A stretch of 64,000 nucleotides of DNA from Leptobrachium leishanense (GCA_009667805.1 CM019066.1:6944001-7008000); one strand, 5' to 3'. Positions 20,810 to 33,406 are shown, counted from the stretch's first letter. Program-made: numbers and translations. The notes: generated from the sequence alone by a model not told the origin.

Positions 20810-21093
20810 CCCTTTCAAATCATTACATCATTAATCCGCTCCGTTATCATGGACCCGCAAAGAAACATCAAGAAAGTTTTAGATGGGACCTAAAAGGTAA
20901 TAAACAATACAGGTCCCTGTGATCAACCAGCACCCCTCTCTGTGCCGGCCTGGCAGTGTTATATGCAGAGTGTCGGGTGCGTCTCAAAGTGTTCTCCAAC
21001 TCCCCTTATATAAGCCATGCATGTCCTTGAGTTGCCTTTATACTTTCTCAGGTTTTTCTCTTGGGTTGTTTCTTTCCTTCTGGATCAGGGCCT

Positions 21094-21527
21094 TTTAGGC
21101 TAGGGTCAGACGAACGCAGTGTGAACGCGCGTGCAGCCGCACTTTATCACGGCCGTAGTAGCAGCAAATGATGGCCAATGACAGGCAATATACGAAGTAT
21201 GGCTGCACGAAAGTGCGGCTGCGCAACGCAAGCGGCAAAGAAATGCATTTTTTCGAGAATGTGATACCGCTAGTACTGACGTACAGAGTGCGCTGCGTCC
21301 GCTAGCGGCGTGTGTGGGTGATTAGGAGATGTCAGACGTTGCTAATGTCCGGCCAACATAACGTCCAGACACAAAAAGGGTTTTATTGATGATCCGTACA
21401 AAATCACGGATGAAAATGCGCATCGTATGACCGCTAACGCGTATTCCGTGACAAAATACGTCCATTCGTTCAAACGCACTTTTTCACGGACGACGTGAAA
21501 AATGCGTTCGTCTGACCCTAGCCTTAA
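21094..21527. mobile_element. TTAA-type MITE, GGCTAGGGTCAGAC family (copy B3)
   Basis: The right border is TTAA (21524-21527); the left border reads TTTA. The ends ggctagggtcagacgaacgc and the complement of gttcgtctgaccctagcc are near-perfect. Same orientation and internal sequence as the copy at 20377, only 285 bp away. Confidence 0.88.
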
Positions 21528-22214
21528 GCGTACCATGTCCGTCCCCCATTCTCATACATTTGACCAAGCTCGCATCACCAGGAATTCTGGCCTTAGTGCA
21601 ACTGGATTTCATTTCTGGAGAGACACTTATTGCAGGCCGTTTGATAGAGACGTTTCCTATAGACTTCAATGAGTGAATTGCATGTAATATGAGAGAGTTG
21701 AAGTGACACTCCAGCCCACATGACCTCTTAAGCTTAATGAAGTGGTCATATTGACAGAAGAATGCTGTCCCTTTTCTCTCCTACGCTGTCTGTCCCTAAC
21801 TGGCAGCTCTTTCAAGTGCAGATGCTGTCAGACGGCAGCCACTGGACAGCCATCTTGGTTTTGTGTTTTGCCAAAAATTACACGGAGATGACAGAGTCAC
21901 ACTTTCCCTTTTCAAGCATTTTAAAATATGTAATAACTCAAACAGAATGATATTATTTCCTCTCACCAATCCATAGTGAGTTTCACAGTAACCAGCCACT
22001 GATCTGCTGGTGTATTGTTATGGAGGTGGCCATCTTGGAATTATGTTACCATGCTCAAATCATGTAGGACAGTTCCTAATTTTATAAAAAGAGACGCGTT
22101 TCTCTCAGCTCTCTCTTCTGGTGCCTTTAATACACTCCCATAAATCCTACTGGCCTGTCCCATACTCCTTTTGGCCTCCAGAATTAGTCAATGGTTTATG
22201 TATACTGGTCTGAT

Positions 22215-22616
22215 TTACCTCATACGAACTCCGTTCCTAATATGACCCTTTTCAATCTCGCATCTGCATCTGAAATGACCAGTAATTTGCCCATCGCTAG
22301 AACCAGAGGTGTCCATGTTTTTAAAATAATTTTTGGATTTTCCTGTTGTCGTATCTGATGTCTGTGGCATTTTTTTTAAGTTTATTATAGCTTTCTCAAC
22401 TTGCTTTTCTTGTGTCTTCTTTTTCCTCCTAATATGTCTTTCAGATTTCTCCTTTTTAAGTAAATAATAACAAAAAAAATTACTAAATACAAGTATTGGT
22501 GTGAATATTGTCAGCCGTGACAGAACAATGTTGACGCAGATCTCCGAAGTTAGAGAAGTTGTCTTTTGGTTGTCATTACCTTGGAAAAATAGTTTAATTC
22601 TCGTTTCTGCTGACAC
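22215..22616 (-). other. Unidentified open frame, minus strand, 133 codons
   Basis: The frame is open but starts with GTG, not ATG; the first in-frame ATG is at about codon 83. The predicted peptide has a hydrophobic stretch at residues 27-53 (interrupted by an Arg at 34), then a strongly basic segment KKEKSERHIRRKKK and a polar tail ending TGHFRCRCEIEKG. That order resembles a membrane segment with a cytoplasmic tail. I recognise no family. It could be an exon, a pseudogene piece or chance in AT-rich sequence. Confidence 0.2.
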
Positions 22617-22696
22617 GCATTCGGTAAAAAGAGGAATCTAGAAGGGCACTTTGGTGTCCTGAAAAAATATGTTGCTGCTCTGGTGAAGGGTGCAGA

Positions 22697-22949
22697 CTAG
22701 GGTTGCCAGTTCGGTCATGTTTTCTTTGACACATATAATTTATTCAGTGCATGAAAAATGAAACCCCGCAGTATGTAGAATCCATATGCTGTGGGTAAGG
22801 CATCCCAGGTGACCTGGCTTGACTTCCTTCCTGCAGCATCTGAATTATGCATGTTGCAGGACAGCACTTTTTCCTGTGGTTTCTTCCCTCTACAGCAAAT
22901 CATGTCTCCAGGAAAACGTGGCCGATCTGGAAACCCTAGTGCAAGAGCA
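22697..22949. mobile_element. MITE with CTAGGGTTGCCAGATCGG-type ends (copy 1)
   Basis: Left end ctagggttgccagttcgg; right end ccgatctggaaaccctag. Inner parts share gacatgttttc / ggaaaacgtggcc with the copy at 24515. The direct flanks (gtgcaga / gtgcaag) are similar but not a clean duplication. Confidence 0.7.
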
Positions 22950-23006
22950 GATCCCTGGTAGGCCAAGACCATATACTTGTAAAGAGAATAAAGGAGTCTG
23001 GCACTC

Positions 23007-23340
23007 CTTAGGCTGGGGTCAGACGAGTGCACTATGTGCGCCCTTACTGACATGCCAACCGGTGTCCGTCGCAGCATTATGATGCTACAACGGGGCTGGC
23101 CACATGCTGTTGCGTGCGCACTAATTGCGCGTGCGACAGCGGCCGTGCTGTGGCTGTCTTGCAAGCCTCCCCATCGAAGTGCAACGACGTGCGTTTGACG
23201 GGCCAGCAAAGTGCGATCCTCCATAGGAGGATTGAGCCTTGCAGCACTGAGCGCACTAGCTGCGCTCAGCGAGGTGGCCAGACGGGCGTCAGAGTGGAAG
23301 GAACGTCTACTCTCACAGACGCTCCTTCCACTTTCAAAAA
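23007..23340. mobile_element. TTAA-type MITE, GTCAGACGAGCGCAC family (copy D1, right end missing)
   Basis: The left end ttaggctggggtcagacgag is followed by gtgcgcccttactgacatgc, matching the elements at 40076 and 58121. Internal gatcctccataggaggattg and the acg-ttccttcca block are shared. The sequence diverges before a right terminal repeat is reached. Confidence 0.7.
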
Positions 23341-24505
23341 CGATCATCTTACCCCGGCCTATGGTGATTCAGTCAATGTTTATTTGGATGTACGCTGAGA
23401 CAAAGTTTCGGCCATGTCACTGGCCCTTGTCTGACTTGAGAAAGGCCAGTGACATGACTGAACCATTGCCACAGCTTACATCCTAATCAACCTGCTTGAC
23501 AGACCCTCTTTACGAGAGCTGGACTTCTTTTATTCTCTCTACATGTATTCAGTAAAAAGCAGATGAGCGCCGATAAAGCGGACGAACAGCTTTTATTGTT
23601 CTTTTGAACTTTTTTTTTTTTTTAGCTGATGACGAGGAAAAAAATTGGGAGTAAACAATCCAAAACCAAGAGAATTCCTTTTAACCAGAGCCAAAAAAAC
23701 ACTATATGTAAAAAAAAATGGCAAAGTAATAGTAACTTCCTGTCTGCAATGTCGCTCTTTCATCACATTCTTGCAAATTTTCAACCGAGCATTAAACAGC
23801 TGAGAAAAGGGAAATTGCGTTACGCAGTGTGCCGGCGCATCGAAAATGAGCGTTTTGACATTCATCGCAGATGACATGATTACAATAAACGTTTAAAAAT
23901 CGAGACTTCCTGCCGTCTGTTTTTTTTTGCACATGATATGTCTCTGTGAGTGTCTGGAGAGGGACAGCCATCTCCCCGCAATCTAATTCCAGCTGTTATT
24001 ACGCAGAGCATTATGGGAAATGTAGCTGTATGACGACAGAAAAGCGTTTGTACCCTTTCAGGGTGCGTCTTGTTAGGATCCTGTGCCAAGATCCTGTTTA
24101 CATGTCTCTTGGCGTGTCAGTAAAGGGCTCAGAATGCAGACGACTCGCGTTATATCCTATTCTTAGAGTTAGCATTAACTTGTAAAACGTCCAACATATG
24201 CTGCACCACTGCACTGTCATACAGTCTAAATGACTGGTGATTATAATCTGTGACATAAACCAGTGTGACACAGAAGGTATCACCTGATGAGATGTCTGGT
24301 CACTGTGATCACCTTATCTCTCTTGTTGTTCGTGTAATTACTTTGTGTGATTTTTGTTTTGTCTGTTTTGAAGCTTCTTGTGAATTCTTTCTGCTTTCAC
24401 CACCTGCAATACAGTCTAATGATTATTCGCTAGGGAATTCGAGACGTTTTCATAATTTTTACAGTGCAGTTTCCCTTTCTTGATGCTTTGAGGCCAATGC
24501 ATGGT
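23340..24505. other. Intron 1 sequence without recognised element
   Basis: No inverted ends or known element were seen. Overlapping frames on both strands at 23593-23877 resemble no known protein. This is one of the few repeat-poor stretches of intron 1, so it is a reasonable place to look for conserved regulatory DNA. Confidence 0.35.
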
Positions 24506-24514
24506 AGACGTGGC

Positions 24515-24773
24515 CCCCAACTAGGCTTGCCAGATCGGCCACGTTTTCCTGGACACATACTACTATGTCATGCAGAGGGGAGCACAGGGAAAAGTGCTTC
24601 TCTGCAACGTGTATAATTCATAACCCCAGGAAAGATATCATGGCAGGTCATCTGGAATCCTTTTTGAGGACTTTTCTGCAGCATATGGAAAGAGAAAGGG
24701 TTAACATGCACTGCCCATCAGCATGAATAAACCACATGTGTCCAGAAAAACATGGCCGATCTGGCAACTCTTT
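24515..24773. mobile_element. MITE with GGTTGCCAGATCGG-type ends (copy 2)
   Basis: Left end ctaggcttgccagatcggcc; right end ggccgatctggcaactctt. Inverted inner arms acgttttcctggacaca and tgtgtccagaaaaacat are present. Same family as 22697-22949. Confidence 0.72.
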
Positions 24774-25240
24774 GCCCAACTGAGCCTCTAAAATAACAGA
24801 GCCGCACACTTTGCTTGCACTGCTTACTGTAAATTAATGGGACATTCCATTTCAAATCAATCAATGCATAAAACCTTAATGTCATGGATTTGGTTAATTT
24901 TTGGTACATTTGTACCTTTCTGAGATGTTTAAAAATTTATTTTTTCACTATTTTTTTTGACCACCCCGTTTTTCAGATATTGAACTTTCAAAATTGCCTA
25001 AAAATGCCAAAATTCACTAGCCACCATAATTTCAAATGACATTTAGGAGAAACCTATGATAGCTACATGGTACATGCGTCATTTTAAAGTTTATGAATAG
25101 GGCTTTCATTTGAAATAAAACATGATACAACTGTAAAATTTCAAAAATTCACAACACTTTAATTTTTGTTTATAATATCATTTTATTTTCTTCTTTAATA
25201 AAAAAACGTCTTGGTGGCCTGACCCACTGAGAATGCTCTT

Positions 25241-26920
25241 AGGGCCCATTCACACTGGGGGATTTATCGAGCGGTTTCTGCCGCGATATCCCGCATATTT
25301 CAGTGTGATATCGCTCTATGTAGCTTCTCCAATGCATTTCAATGGAGCTGTTCACATCTCACAGCTCAATGTCGCCTGTAGCTTGTTGCAGGTACGTGAC
25401 CCTTTTTTCTGCGATTTGCCGATTTAACATGATGGTGTCGTGCGATACCGTGCATAACGGCGATATTGCGCGATAATATCGTTCAATGTCGAGTATATGA
25501 AAATCGCACAGAAAAACTTCATACTGAGCGATTTATTGCACGATTTTTGTTGCGATATCGCTCATATTTCTGCATGATATCGCTCTATGTAGCTTCTCCA
25601 ATGCATTTCAATGGAGCTGTTCACATCTCACAGCTCAATGTTGTTAAGGCTAGGGTCAGACGATCGTATTTTTCGCGTTGTCCTTGAAAAAGTGCATTCG
25701 AACGAATGGACGTATTTTTTCACGGAATACGCGATAGCGGTCATACGATGCGCATTTTCGTCCGTGATTTCATACGGATCATCAATAAAACCCTTTTTGT
25801 GTCTGGACGTTATATTGGCTGGACATTAGCAGCGTCTGACGTCTCATAATCACGCACACATGCCACTAGCGGACGTAGCGCACTCTGTACGTCAGTACTA
25901 GCAGTATCACGTTCTCGAAAAAATGCATTTGTTTGCCGCTTGCGTTGTGCGGCCGCACTTTCGTGCGGCCGTACTTCGTATATTGCCCGTCATTGGCTGT
26001 CATTTGCTGCTACTACGGCCGTGATAAAGTGCGGCTGCACGCGCGTTCGCACTGCGTTCGTCTGACCCTAGCCTTAATAAAAAAAATTAGCTAATCAAAT
26101 CAATATCCTATTTATAATTAATATATATAGAATTCCAATAAACATCTGCAAGTTTGTTCCCAAATAAGAAAATATTAAAAATAAAACACGCGCTGACGCT
26201 AGCGGAGACAGTAATATCAACCACACACTAGGTATAGCTGCATCATGTTTGAATATCCCTTTGTTAGACAGACCAATTTATTTGATTTCGAACAACCAAT
26301 GAAAACGTTCGTTGTAGACAAAGTTTCATATCCACCCCACACAGGAATGTGATATAATAGCCAATCAGAGCAGATACATTTCCACGTCAGAATTTGACCA
26401 GCACAGTTTAACAAAGATTACCATATATGGTTCAGAGATGGGTTTTCTCTGGCTTACAATGTTTGCGCACTTTTTCATGCACTTCATGTAACATAACAAA
26501 GGATCCTCACTATACCAGGATATGGTCTGGATTCAAATCAGCATTCCTAACAAGATCATGTGCCTTAAAAAAGGGAGGGGGGAGCGATAGCCCATCTATA
26601 CGAGAACATGCCTTCCGCACTAATGCATATTGAAATATGGTACGTATTTCAATCACAGGACATTTATATTCATACAGGAAATTAAAAATATCAATTCTTT
26701 CAAATGTCACTCAATGTCGCTGTAGCTCGTCGGTGTAGCTTGTCGCTGGTACATGACCCTTTTATCCGCGATTCACTGTGATTTGCCGATTTAACATGAT
26801 GGTATCGTGCTTAACGGTGATATTGTGCAATAGTATTGCTCAATGTCACCTATATATGAAAATTGCGTGGAAAAACGTGCGATTTTTTTTTTTTCTTGTC
26901 ACTCAGTGTGAATGGGCCCT
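25241..26920. mobile_element. DNA element with AGGGCCCATTCACACTG ends
   Basis: The left end agggcccattcacactg has its exact complement cagtgtgaatgggccct at the right. The interior contains repeated blocks gatatcgctctatgtagc and cacatctcacagctcaatg, plus tttgccgatttaacatgatgg near both ends. The B4 MITE (25644-26077) and some unrelated sequence (26100-26700) are inserted in it. Confidence 0.75.
25644..26077. mobile_element. TTAA-type MITE, GGCTAGGGTCAGAC family (copy B4)
   Basis: Perfect TTAA on both sides (25644-25647, 26074-26077). Inverted ends ggctagggtcagacgatcg and gttcgtctgaccctagcc. It is 434 bp and contains no coding sequence. Confidence 0.92.
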
Positions 26921-27014
26921 TCAGACTCTCTATTCTGACCAGTGACAGACTCCATGGGCATGCAAAATAATCTAAAGGCCTCCCACATATCGTTTTTGAA
27001 GGAATACCAACAAC

Positions 27015-27956
27015 TAGGGATGCCCCGAAATTTCGGCCCCCGAAATTATCGGCCAAAAATGGTGCTTTCAGTTTTGTCCGAAATGGAAAATTCAGCCGAA
27101 AAAAATTGGCAGAAAATTCTCCTTTCAAAATAGGGCCTAGAGGCCCGGCCCAGCCGTGGGCTCACCTGAGCCTGCTCGGCCATCTTCCAAGCTCAGACGA
27201 GCCCCTGGCTTGGCCTGGGCCTAGAGGCCGAGCCTGGGGCTTGTCTGAGCTTGGAGACCAGCCGAGCTTCCTGCTCGGCCAGTCTCCAAGCTCAGGCGAG
27301 TCCCTGGCTCATCCTGGAGGCCCAGCCGAGCAGGGGGCTTGCCGGAGTCTGAAGGCCGGGTTGAGCAGGAGGCTTGGGCGGGACTCCAAGCCCCGGTGAT
27401 GGATTTTGTTGGAGGGGTGAGAGCATTGCACATACTTGCCTACATCGGCCCTGAGTCCTCCAGCGGTGGCAGTCTTCCTGCATCCAGTGTCCTCTCTCCA
27501 TTGGTCGCCGGTATGACGTAACGGAAGCCTTTGACCCTGGGTCAAAGGCTTTCGTGACATCATCCCGGCGACCAACACAGAGCGGACACTCGATGCAGGA
27601 GGACTGCCACCGGTGGAGGACTCGGGGCCGATGCAGGTGAGTATGTGTAGCTAACATACTCACCTACTTCAGCCCTGAGCTCCAGCGGTGGCAGTCCCGT
27701 GGTGACAGTCCTCCAGCAGCCGGTTCCCGCTCTCCATCAGATGCAGGGATGACGTTGCAGAGGTGGAAGCTTTTGACCTGGCTGTCCGAACCTGGACTTA
27801 AGCTCGGCCAGCCTCCGGGATCAGGCGAGTCCTCAGTTCGGCTCGGCCTCCAGGCCCAGGTTCTCATGTCTGATTTTCGGTATCGGTCTTCTGCCGAACC
27901 GATCCCGAATCCTGGTTTCGGTATCGGCCAGAAATTTCCATTTCGGTGCACCACTA
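27015..27956. mobile_element. Non-autonomous hAT element, 942 bp, TAGGGATGCACCGAAA type
   Basis: Ends TAGGGATGCCCCGAAATTT and TAGTGGTGCACCGAAATGG (complement). The flanking duplication is CCAACAAC / CTAACAAC (27007-27014, 27957-27964; one mismatch). The interior is GC-rich with two similar halves (cggtggcagtc, catcatcccggcgacc). No transposase is present. Confidence 0.87.
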
Positions 27957-28346
27957 CTAACAACTGTACATTTCCATAACTTTTATGTCCATAGTCTACC
28001 ACAGGGCTCAAAATTTCCACTCGCCTACTCGCATTTGGTGAGTGGAATTAAGTGAGGGCGAGTGGAAATGCACACACAGACAGCACAATAAATTATTTCG
28101 TGCTGCGTATTTTGGTGGTGCCACTGTGCCGCCCCCCTTCCCTAGGCTGCACGGTGACAGGTATCAGCTGCCTAACCTGACCCAGCTTGTCTCTGTCACT
28201 GGCAGGGGGGTGGGGGTGGAGAGGAGCTTTCCTGCCTCCTTGCTCTGCTCATACTGGGGTCTGATGCCTGGGTATACATGCATTTGGGTTCTGATGTCTG
28301 GGTATTAATGTTATTTTTTATAACTTTATTCTAAATAAAACCTTTA

Positions 28347-28500
28347 ACAGTTCCTCTAGACTGTAAGCTCCTATGAGCAGGGCCCTCTACACCTCTTGTT
28401 TCCATCATATGTCCATTTATATGTATTTTGTTCCCTTTGGTCATTGTAAAGCGCTGCGGAAACTGTTGGCGCTGTATAAATGATGATGATAATAATAATT
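28347..28500 (+). mobile_element. L2-type LINE 3' end, plus strand
   Basis: gactgtaagctcctatgagc, agggccctctacacctcttg and gtaaagcgctgcggaaact + ggcgctgtataaatgatga are the standard 3' tail of amphibian and fish L2-like LINEs. It ends in a (gat/aat) microsatellite tail. Confidence 0.8.
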
Positions 28501-29209
28501 AATAATTTAAGGGTGTGTGTTTAGGGGCAGATTTAAGGGCTGGGTAGATTTACGTGGAGCAACTGGTGACGAGTAACTCTTATGCCTAGGTTAGTAGCTT
28601 GGGACTTGAAATTTTGACCCCTGGTCTATCTCATGTTTTGACCCCAGCATTCTGGAACATGAAACCCCGAGTATTAGTAACTAAAGTGACATTATTAGGT
28701 GTACGGAGTGTCATGTGTTGCTTAGACAATGACCTTGTGTGACCTTGTTCAAATGCTCTGTATGTTCCCTGCCTGATATGTGTGACCTGAATATCCATTT
28801 CAGATTGAATTACTGTTAGAAAATATACAGCGAAAGTGCAGCAGCAGAGTTTATATGAATCCAACCGTCCTGTGTAGAATCTGTAAAATGCTGTTTCGTT
28901 GCCAAATAACCAGGTTTATATTTTGGAATCTTTCCAAGAGCAATAGCTGAGGTAGAAGGTGTTTTGTTCTCTTACCTTTTTATATGTGGGTGAGTCCAGC
29001 TGAAAAACATAGCCTTAACTGTGTTTTGACGTCAATTGGAGGCGTTTAAAAAGTGTGTGACCCAGGCCCTTTAACTCGACTATCAATGGATTCCTTCTTG
29101 CCGTGTGTAATATTACGAAGTGACTTTAAGCTCAGCGCTCAGTCCGCAGGCACATTGACTTAAAGCCGCCTGTGTATTGCATTAGAAAATCAGCATTATT
29201 CCACTGAAA

Positions 29210-29745
29210 ATTATTATTATCCTTTATTTATATAGCGCCACAAATTCCGCAGCTCTTTACAAGTTCAGTGTACAAGGGGTTGATACATTAGAATACCACA
29301 CATGGATGGTACGGCCTGATTCAGGGGGACCCTGTTCCCAGGGGAACTTACAATCTATGAGATGTACAAGTATTTTGTGACTTTGGTGCATCCATATCGT
29401 TAGGTGTCTTGCCCAAGCACACTCGCTGGTGGCGTCTTCTGAGTGAGATTGGGTCATCTTTCCATGATTGTAGATCAGTGACCTGGTGGTTAGGTTGAAC
29501 CCGCTTCTCGTAAAGTCGAGACTTGTTTCTCCACAGTTGTATTGGAGGGATGTGCTGAATGGGATTTTGACTTGCTTCTCCACGGTCGAAGGGTAGAGAC
29601 GTTACCACTGGACTCCACAGCCGATATTGTGTGGTAGGCGAGTATGTACCGTTAGGTATCTTGCCCAAGGACACTTACTTGAGAAATGCTCTGGGATTCG
29701 AACCTGGCTCTCTATGGTTATAGAGCAGCGATTGTTACCTCTACT
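29210..29745 (-). mobile_element. tRNA-derived SINE with L2-like tail, minus strand
   Basis: On the minus strand the head has a Pol III B-box-like GGTTCGAATCC (plus 29693-29703), then ccttgggcaagatacctaac, a middle part, a second cttgggcaagacacctaacg, and agattgtaagttcccctggg. It ends gagctgcggaatttgtggcg + ctatataaataaaggataat, the L2 tail. The repeated ttgggcaaga block shows an internal duplication. It is not a functional tRNA: no cloverleaf partner arms are present. Confidence 0.65.
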
Positions 29746-29857
29746 TCATCCAGCCGGAATGAAATGATTTCTGTTTAAAGGGCCACTACCACCAAAAAAT
29801 GAAATGTTCTTATTTATTTTATGTTGCTGATATCTTTTACCTGTTTTACTCGTCTAT

Positions 29858-30573
29858 CAGGGTTATTCAAAGAGTTATTCCGGTGCTCTTTCGTTCCCCG
29901 AATTCACGGACCTGCAGTGAATTTAGCATTCACCCCAAGGTACCCCAAAATGCAGGTAAAAGACGCAGAACGCATCTGAAAAACCACTGCAAAATCGCCG
30001 AAGCAAACAGAAAAACCACTACAAGACCACGGGAAAAAAACTATTGGATCGATCCGAAAAAACGCCAAATGCACCCGAGGATCGGCCGGAAATCACCGAA
30101 CGCATTTGAAAAAAGCCGACTGGAAAAACCAGACAAGTCGCCGAACTGGGTTAAAAAAAAATGCAAACTCAAAATGCCTGGAAATAATATATCAGGTCTT
30201 ATGAATAATAATAAAAAGGTCTGTTACAGAAACCCCCCCCCCTTTTTGCTGCAAATTAAAAGAATAAACAGTTTAATAAATATGTAATTAAAACGGGAAT
30301 GTTTTTTTTTTTTACATTGAAACCTAATGGGATACGCCTGATTAAACCTGTAGAAGGAAACCACCGAACATCAGGGCATTTCTCTGCTGGTGAATAGATT
30401 AACCATTGCTTCTTTATGGGGAGTTCACTGCCGTCAAACAGCACCATACTTGCTGGAAATTCACCAATATTTGGCGAACTGGATGCTTTTTGAATGGCCC
30501 TGTAATTGCACTGTATGAATAAATTCACCATTTGGTGCAATTTCGGAACCAATTTGGCTCTTTGAGTAACCTG
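29858..30573. mobile_element. DNA element with CAGGGTTATTCAAAGAG ends
   Basis: Left end cagggttattcaaagag; right end ctctttgagtaacctg. Flanks TAT / TTA fit a 3-bp target. The terminal sequence resembles the 182-bp MITE family, but the interior is longer and different. Related interior sequence occurs at about 15750-16165 and 59230-59800. The 162-codon plus-strand frame (29799-30287) spans the element and looks spurious. Confidence 0.65.
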
Positions 30574-31713
30574 TTATGTGTCACTATGTTGTGATCTTTT
30601 GTGTTGTAAATTACCCCCCAACCCACAGTATCTTTCCATCACTTGCTCCCTGCTGTGTGACAATGGCCATAGAATAGATTCTATGGGTAGATCACTGACT
30701 CAAATCATTGTATTGTATGGGATGTATTCAAAGGACATCACCAGGGGATAGATTAGAAGTATTTGAAGCTCATTCAGATGCCAGCTCCTATCTCAGCCTG
30801 GAGAACAACAGGCCTCCTGCAACCTTATATAAACCCCCCCCCCCTCCACCACATAGAGTGTTAAACACTAAAAGATAAACTACAGCAGTAAAGTAAAACT
30901 TTTGCACAGAGTTTGATAAATGCTGAATCATGGGAAAAATCAACAAAAAAGAGACAGGAGATTAAAACCTTACTTTATTCTTCCATTTTACATGCAATTA
31001 CTTCAAACAAAGAAAAAACCAGCAGCATGTGTTTTATGAAGTGTTTTGGTTTGTAATGCACAAGTAATCTAGTTACAGCTTATGTAAGTGGTAGTGTCCC
31101 TTTAAACATCTGGGCGTGCCAGCGTTTGAGACGCCTGACTAAAAGGGACACTCGAGGGGTTAAACCTTAACCCCTCCTGACTTCCGTAGCCCCCTGCCTC
31201 ACATTTAAACCCATTTAAATTCTCTTTAACCTCACCTTTACAGCACTGGTGGTGACATGCTGCCGGCTTCCTATAAACTGCAGCAGGTCACATGAAGGTA
31301 GTCAATCCAATCCAGTGCCGAGTTGATTGAATTGAAAGCCATTGGATGGAACTAGGTCCTAAAGGTCCACCGGCCAGGAACCACAGCTCTACGGATCTGG
31401 GCACTCTGAATCAGCCCTCCAAGAGTCCCCCTGATGGCGGAGAGGTGTGAAGGCACATGGGGCCACTGTGACCACGATTAACATTGAGTGGACACAGTGC
31501 ATAAAGCCTCCCTCTATAACTGGTTCTCTAAAGGGTTTTTGCAAAATCAAAAGTGTCATACATTGTGGTTTGTGTCGCTGCATATACAGTGACCCAATAA
31601 ATCACATTTCATTTTGCAACAACCCTTTGCGTTCCAGTATCACATCCTGTATTGCATATACATTTTTAATCTAAAAACACTTCACTCATTTGAGAGAGAA
31701 AATCCTAAACTAC

Positions 31714-32789
31714 TGTAGCGCTCACTCCCGGAGGAGCCGCTGAAAATGAACCACGGGTCAGTCTCCCCGCACTAGGGAATAAATATACTCCAACACAGTT
31801 GTGAGTTTTTATATTTATATAGTTTACTAAAATATTTGAGCAGATGTTGAGACACGGTATTCACAAGTATTATTACAGTATTTTCGTATCCCGGTAAAAC
31901 GCGTAGCGGAAAAGAAACGAAACACGAGGCTTCGTATTTCGGAAAATAAAATATTCGCAACCGAACATAAAAGCAATGCAATTTCCCGATAGTTCAGAAA
32001 AGGGGACACGTAGCGAAACCCCAAACATACAATCCCTTTCGTATTACGGCAAACGCGCAGCGGAAAAGAGAAAAATGTATTCGGAACGTATCTTTGTCCT
32101 TAACCCCCGTTCCGATTCGTAAAAGGAAAGGAGTCCTGTACAAGTTAAGTTCCAGAATGTGAGAAGCGTATCTGTGTGTGTGTGGTACCCGGGTACTGTT
32201 CAACTGGCCAGTGAATTTATTAAAGGAAAGTCTTCGACTAGTCAGTTGGGGCCCTGTGAACTTAAAAGAGAAAAACAGCAGAGCGTCCTTTAATCATACA
32301 AACAGCCTTGGAGGCCTCTCACCCATCTGATGACTGCTTTAGGCTCCGCTGACCCAGGACGTCTCTCCACCCGATTTTGACTGGGGATACTAGCGGCCGG
32401 ATCCGTTGTCTACCTTCATGCAGCTTGTCCAGCTCCCCGCCTGCTCTCCGTTCGATTCCGCCGGTCTGCAGCTGTTGTCTGGGTACTGGCAAGTCTCCTT
32501 CTCCTCAGGTTGAGTGACCCAAATAGGAATTACAGGTCTCCCTCGGGCTTTGGCCTAGCTCCTCCAGCGGTCTCCTCAGTGCGTCTGCTTTCTCTCATCC
32601 CCTGGCGCGCTCTCGAACTTTCTCCACAAGGCAGAGGATGTAAGTGTGTAGTCTCCACCCACTTCCTGGCTTCTTGCAAAGCATGCCAGTTATTGTAGTC
32701 CCAATGTCCAGTATCTCTGATTGCGATAGTCTCCATCTTGTGGCCAAAAATAGGTACTGCCACAGCAAGATTTTTAGCACAGCGCTACA
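31714..32789. mobile_element. Probable solo LTR, 1.08 kb, TGTAGCGC...GCGCTACA
   Basis: The segment begins TGTAGCGCTCAC and ends CAGCGCTACA, with CTAC on both outer sides (31710-31713, 32790-32793) as a 4-bp target duplication. No internal genes are present. The terminal palindrome and short duplication fit an LTR-retrotransposon solo LTR. The superfamily and orientation are uncertain. Confidence 0.55.
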
Positions 32790-33406
32790 CTACTTAAAAC
32801 TGTCAAAAGGCTTTCCCTCCGGCTCGGCTTTTCTAATAATTCAAAGTGAAGAACTAAGACAAGAAAAAGAGGAGTTGCCCAATAAAAACAAACAAACGTT
32901 ATCATGTTGATAATTACTAATAAGATCAACAAAAATGAAAAATCTCTTTTGTTCTGGATAGGATTGTGACTTCCCCTGGGGCAAAAGAAGCGATTATATA
33001 GGCATTATTATTTTATATCACGCTACCAACCAAACATTTAGTAGACATGCCAGCATTACGTCCTCGAATACACTTTATAATACAGTAGTGGTTATATATT
33101 GTTTACTAATTAAATTTATTTACAGAACTCTGACACCGCAGTTGTCAGACATTACAAATGAGATATTCTGACACTATTTTATGTGTAACAGGGTCATAAA
33201 GTGAACTCTGTTATATATCACAATAATCTACAAAATAAAGATCTCTACTAGGCGCAAAAAGTATGCAAAATAAAAAATAATACTTTGTGATTTTATACAT
33301 TATGGAGAATACATAAATACTCTCTGACATAAGTGCATAGTGTATTAAATACACCACAAATGCTACATATCCTATAGGTCATACAAGTGTATCTACTTTA
33401 TAATGC

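Noticed and set aside
23593..23877. Overlapping frames of 81 and 94 codons on opposite strands
   Set aside because: No homology or splice signals were recognised. Kept only as part of a repeat-poor intron segment.
29693..29703. GGTTCGAATCC on the minus strand as a tRNA gene
   Set aside because: Only the B-box region is present; no cloverleaf arms or acceptor stem can be formed. It belongs to a SINE.
29799..30287. 162-codon Lys/Arg-rich plus-strand frame
   Set aside because: It crosses the left border of a DNA element at 29858 and follows A-rich sequence. The composition explains the lack of stops.
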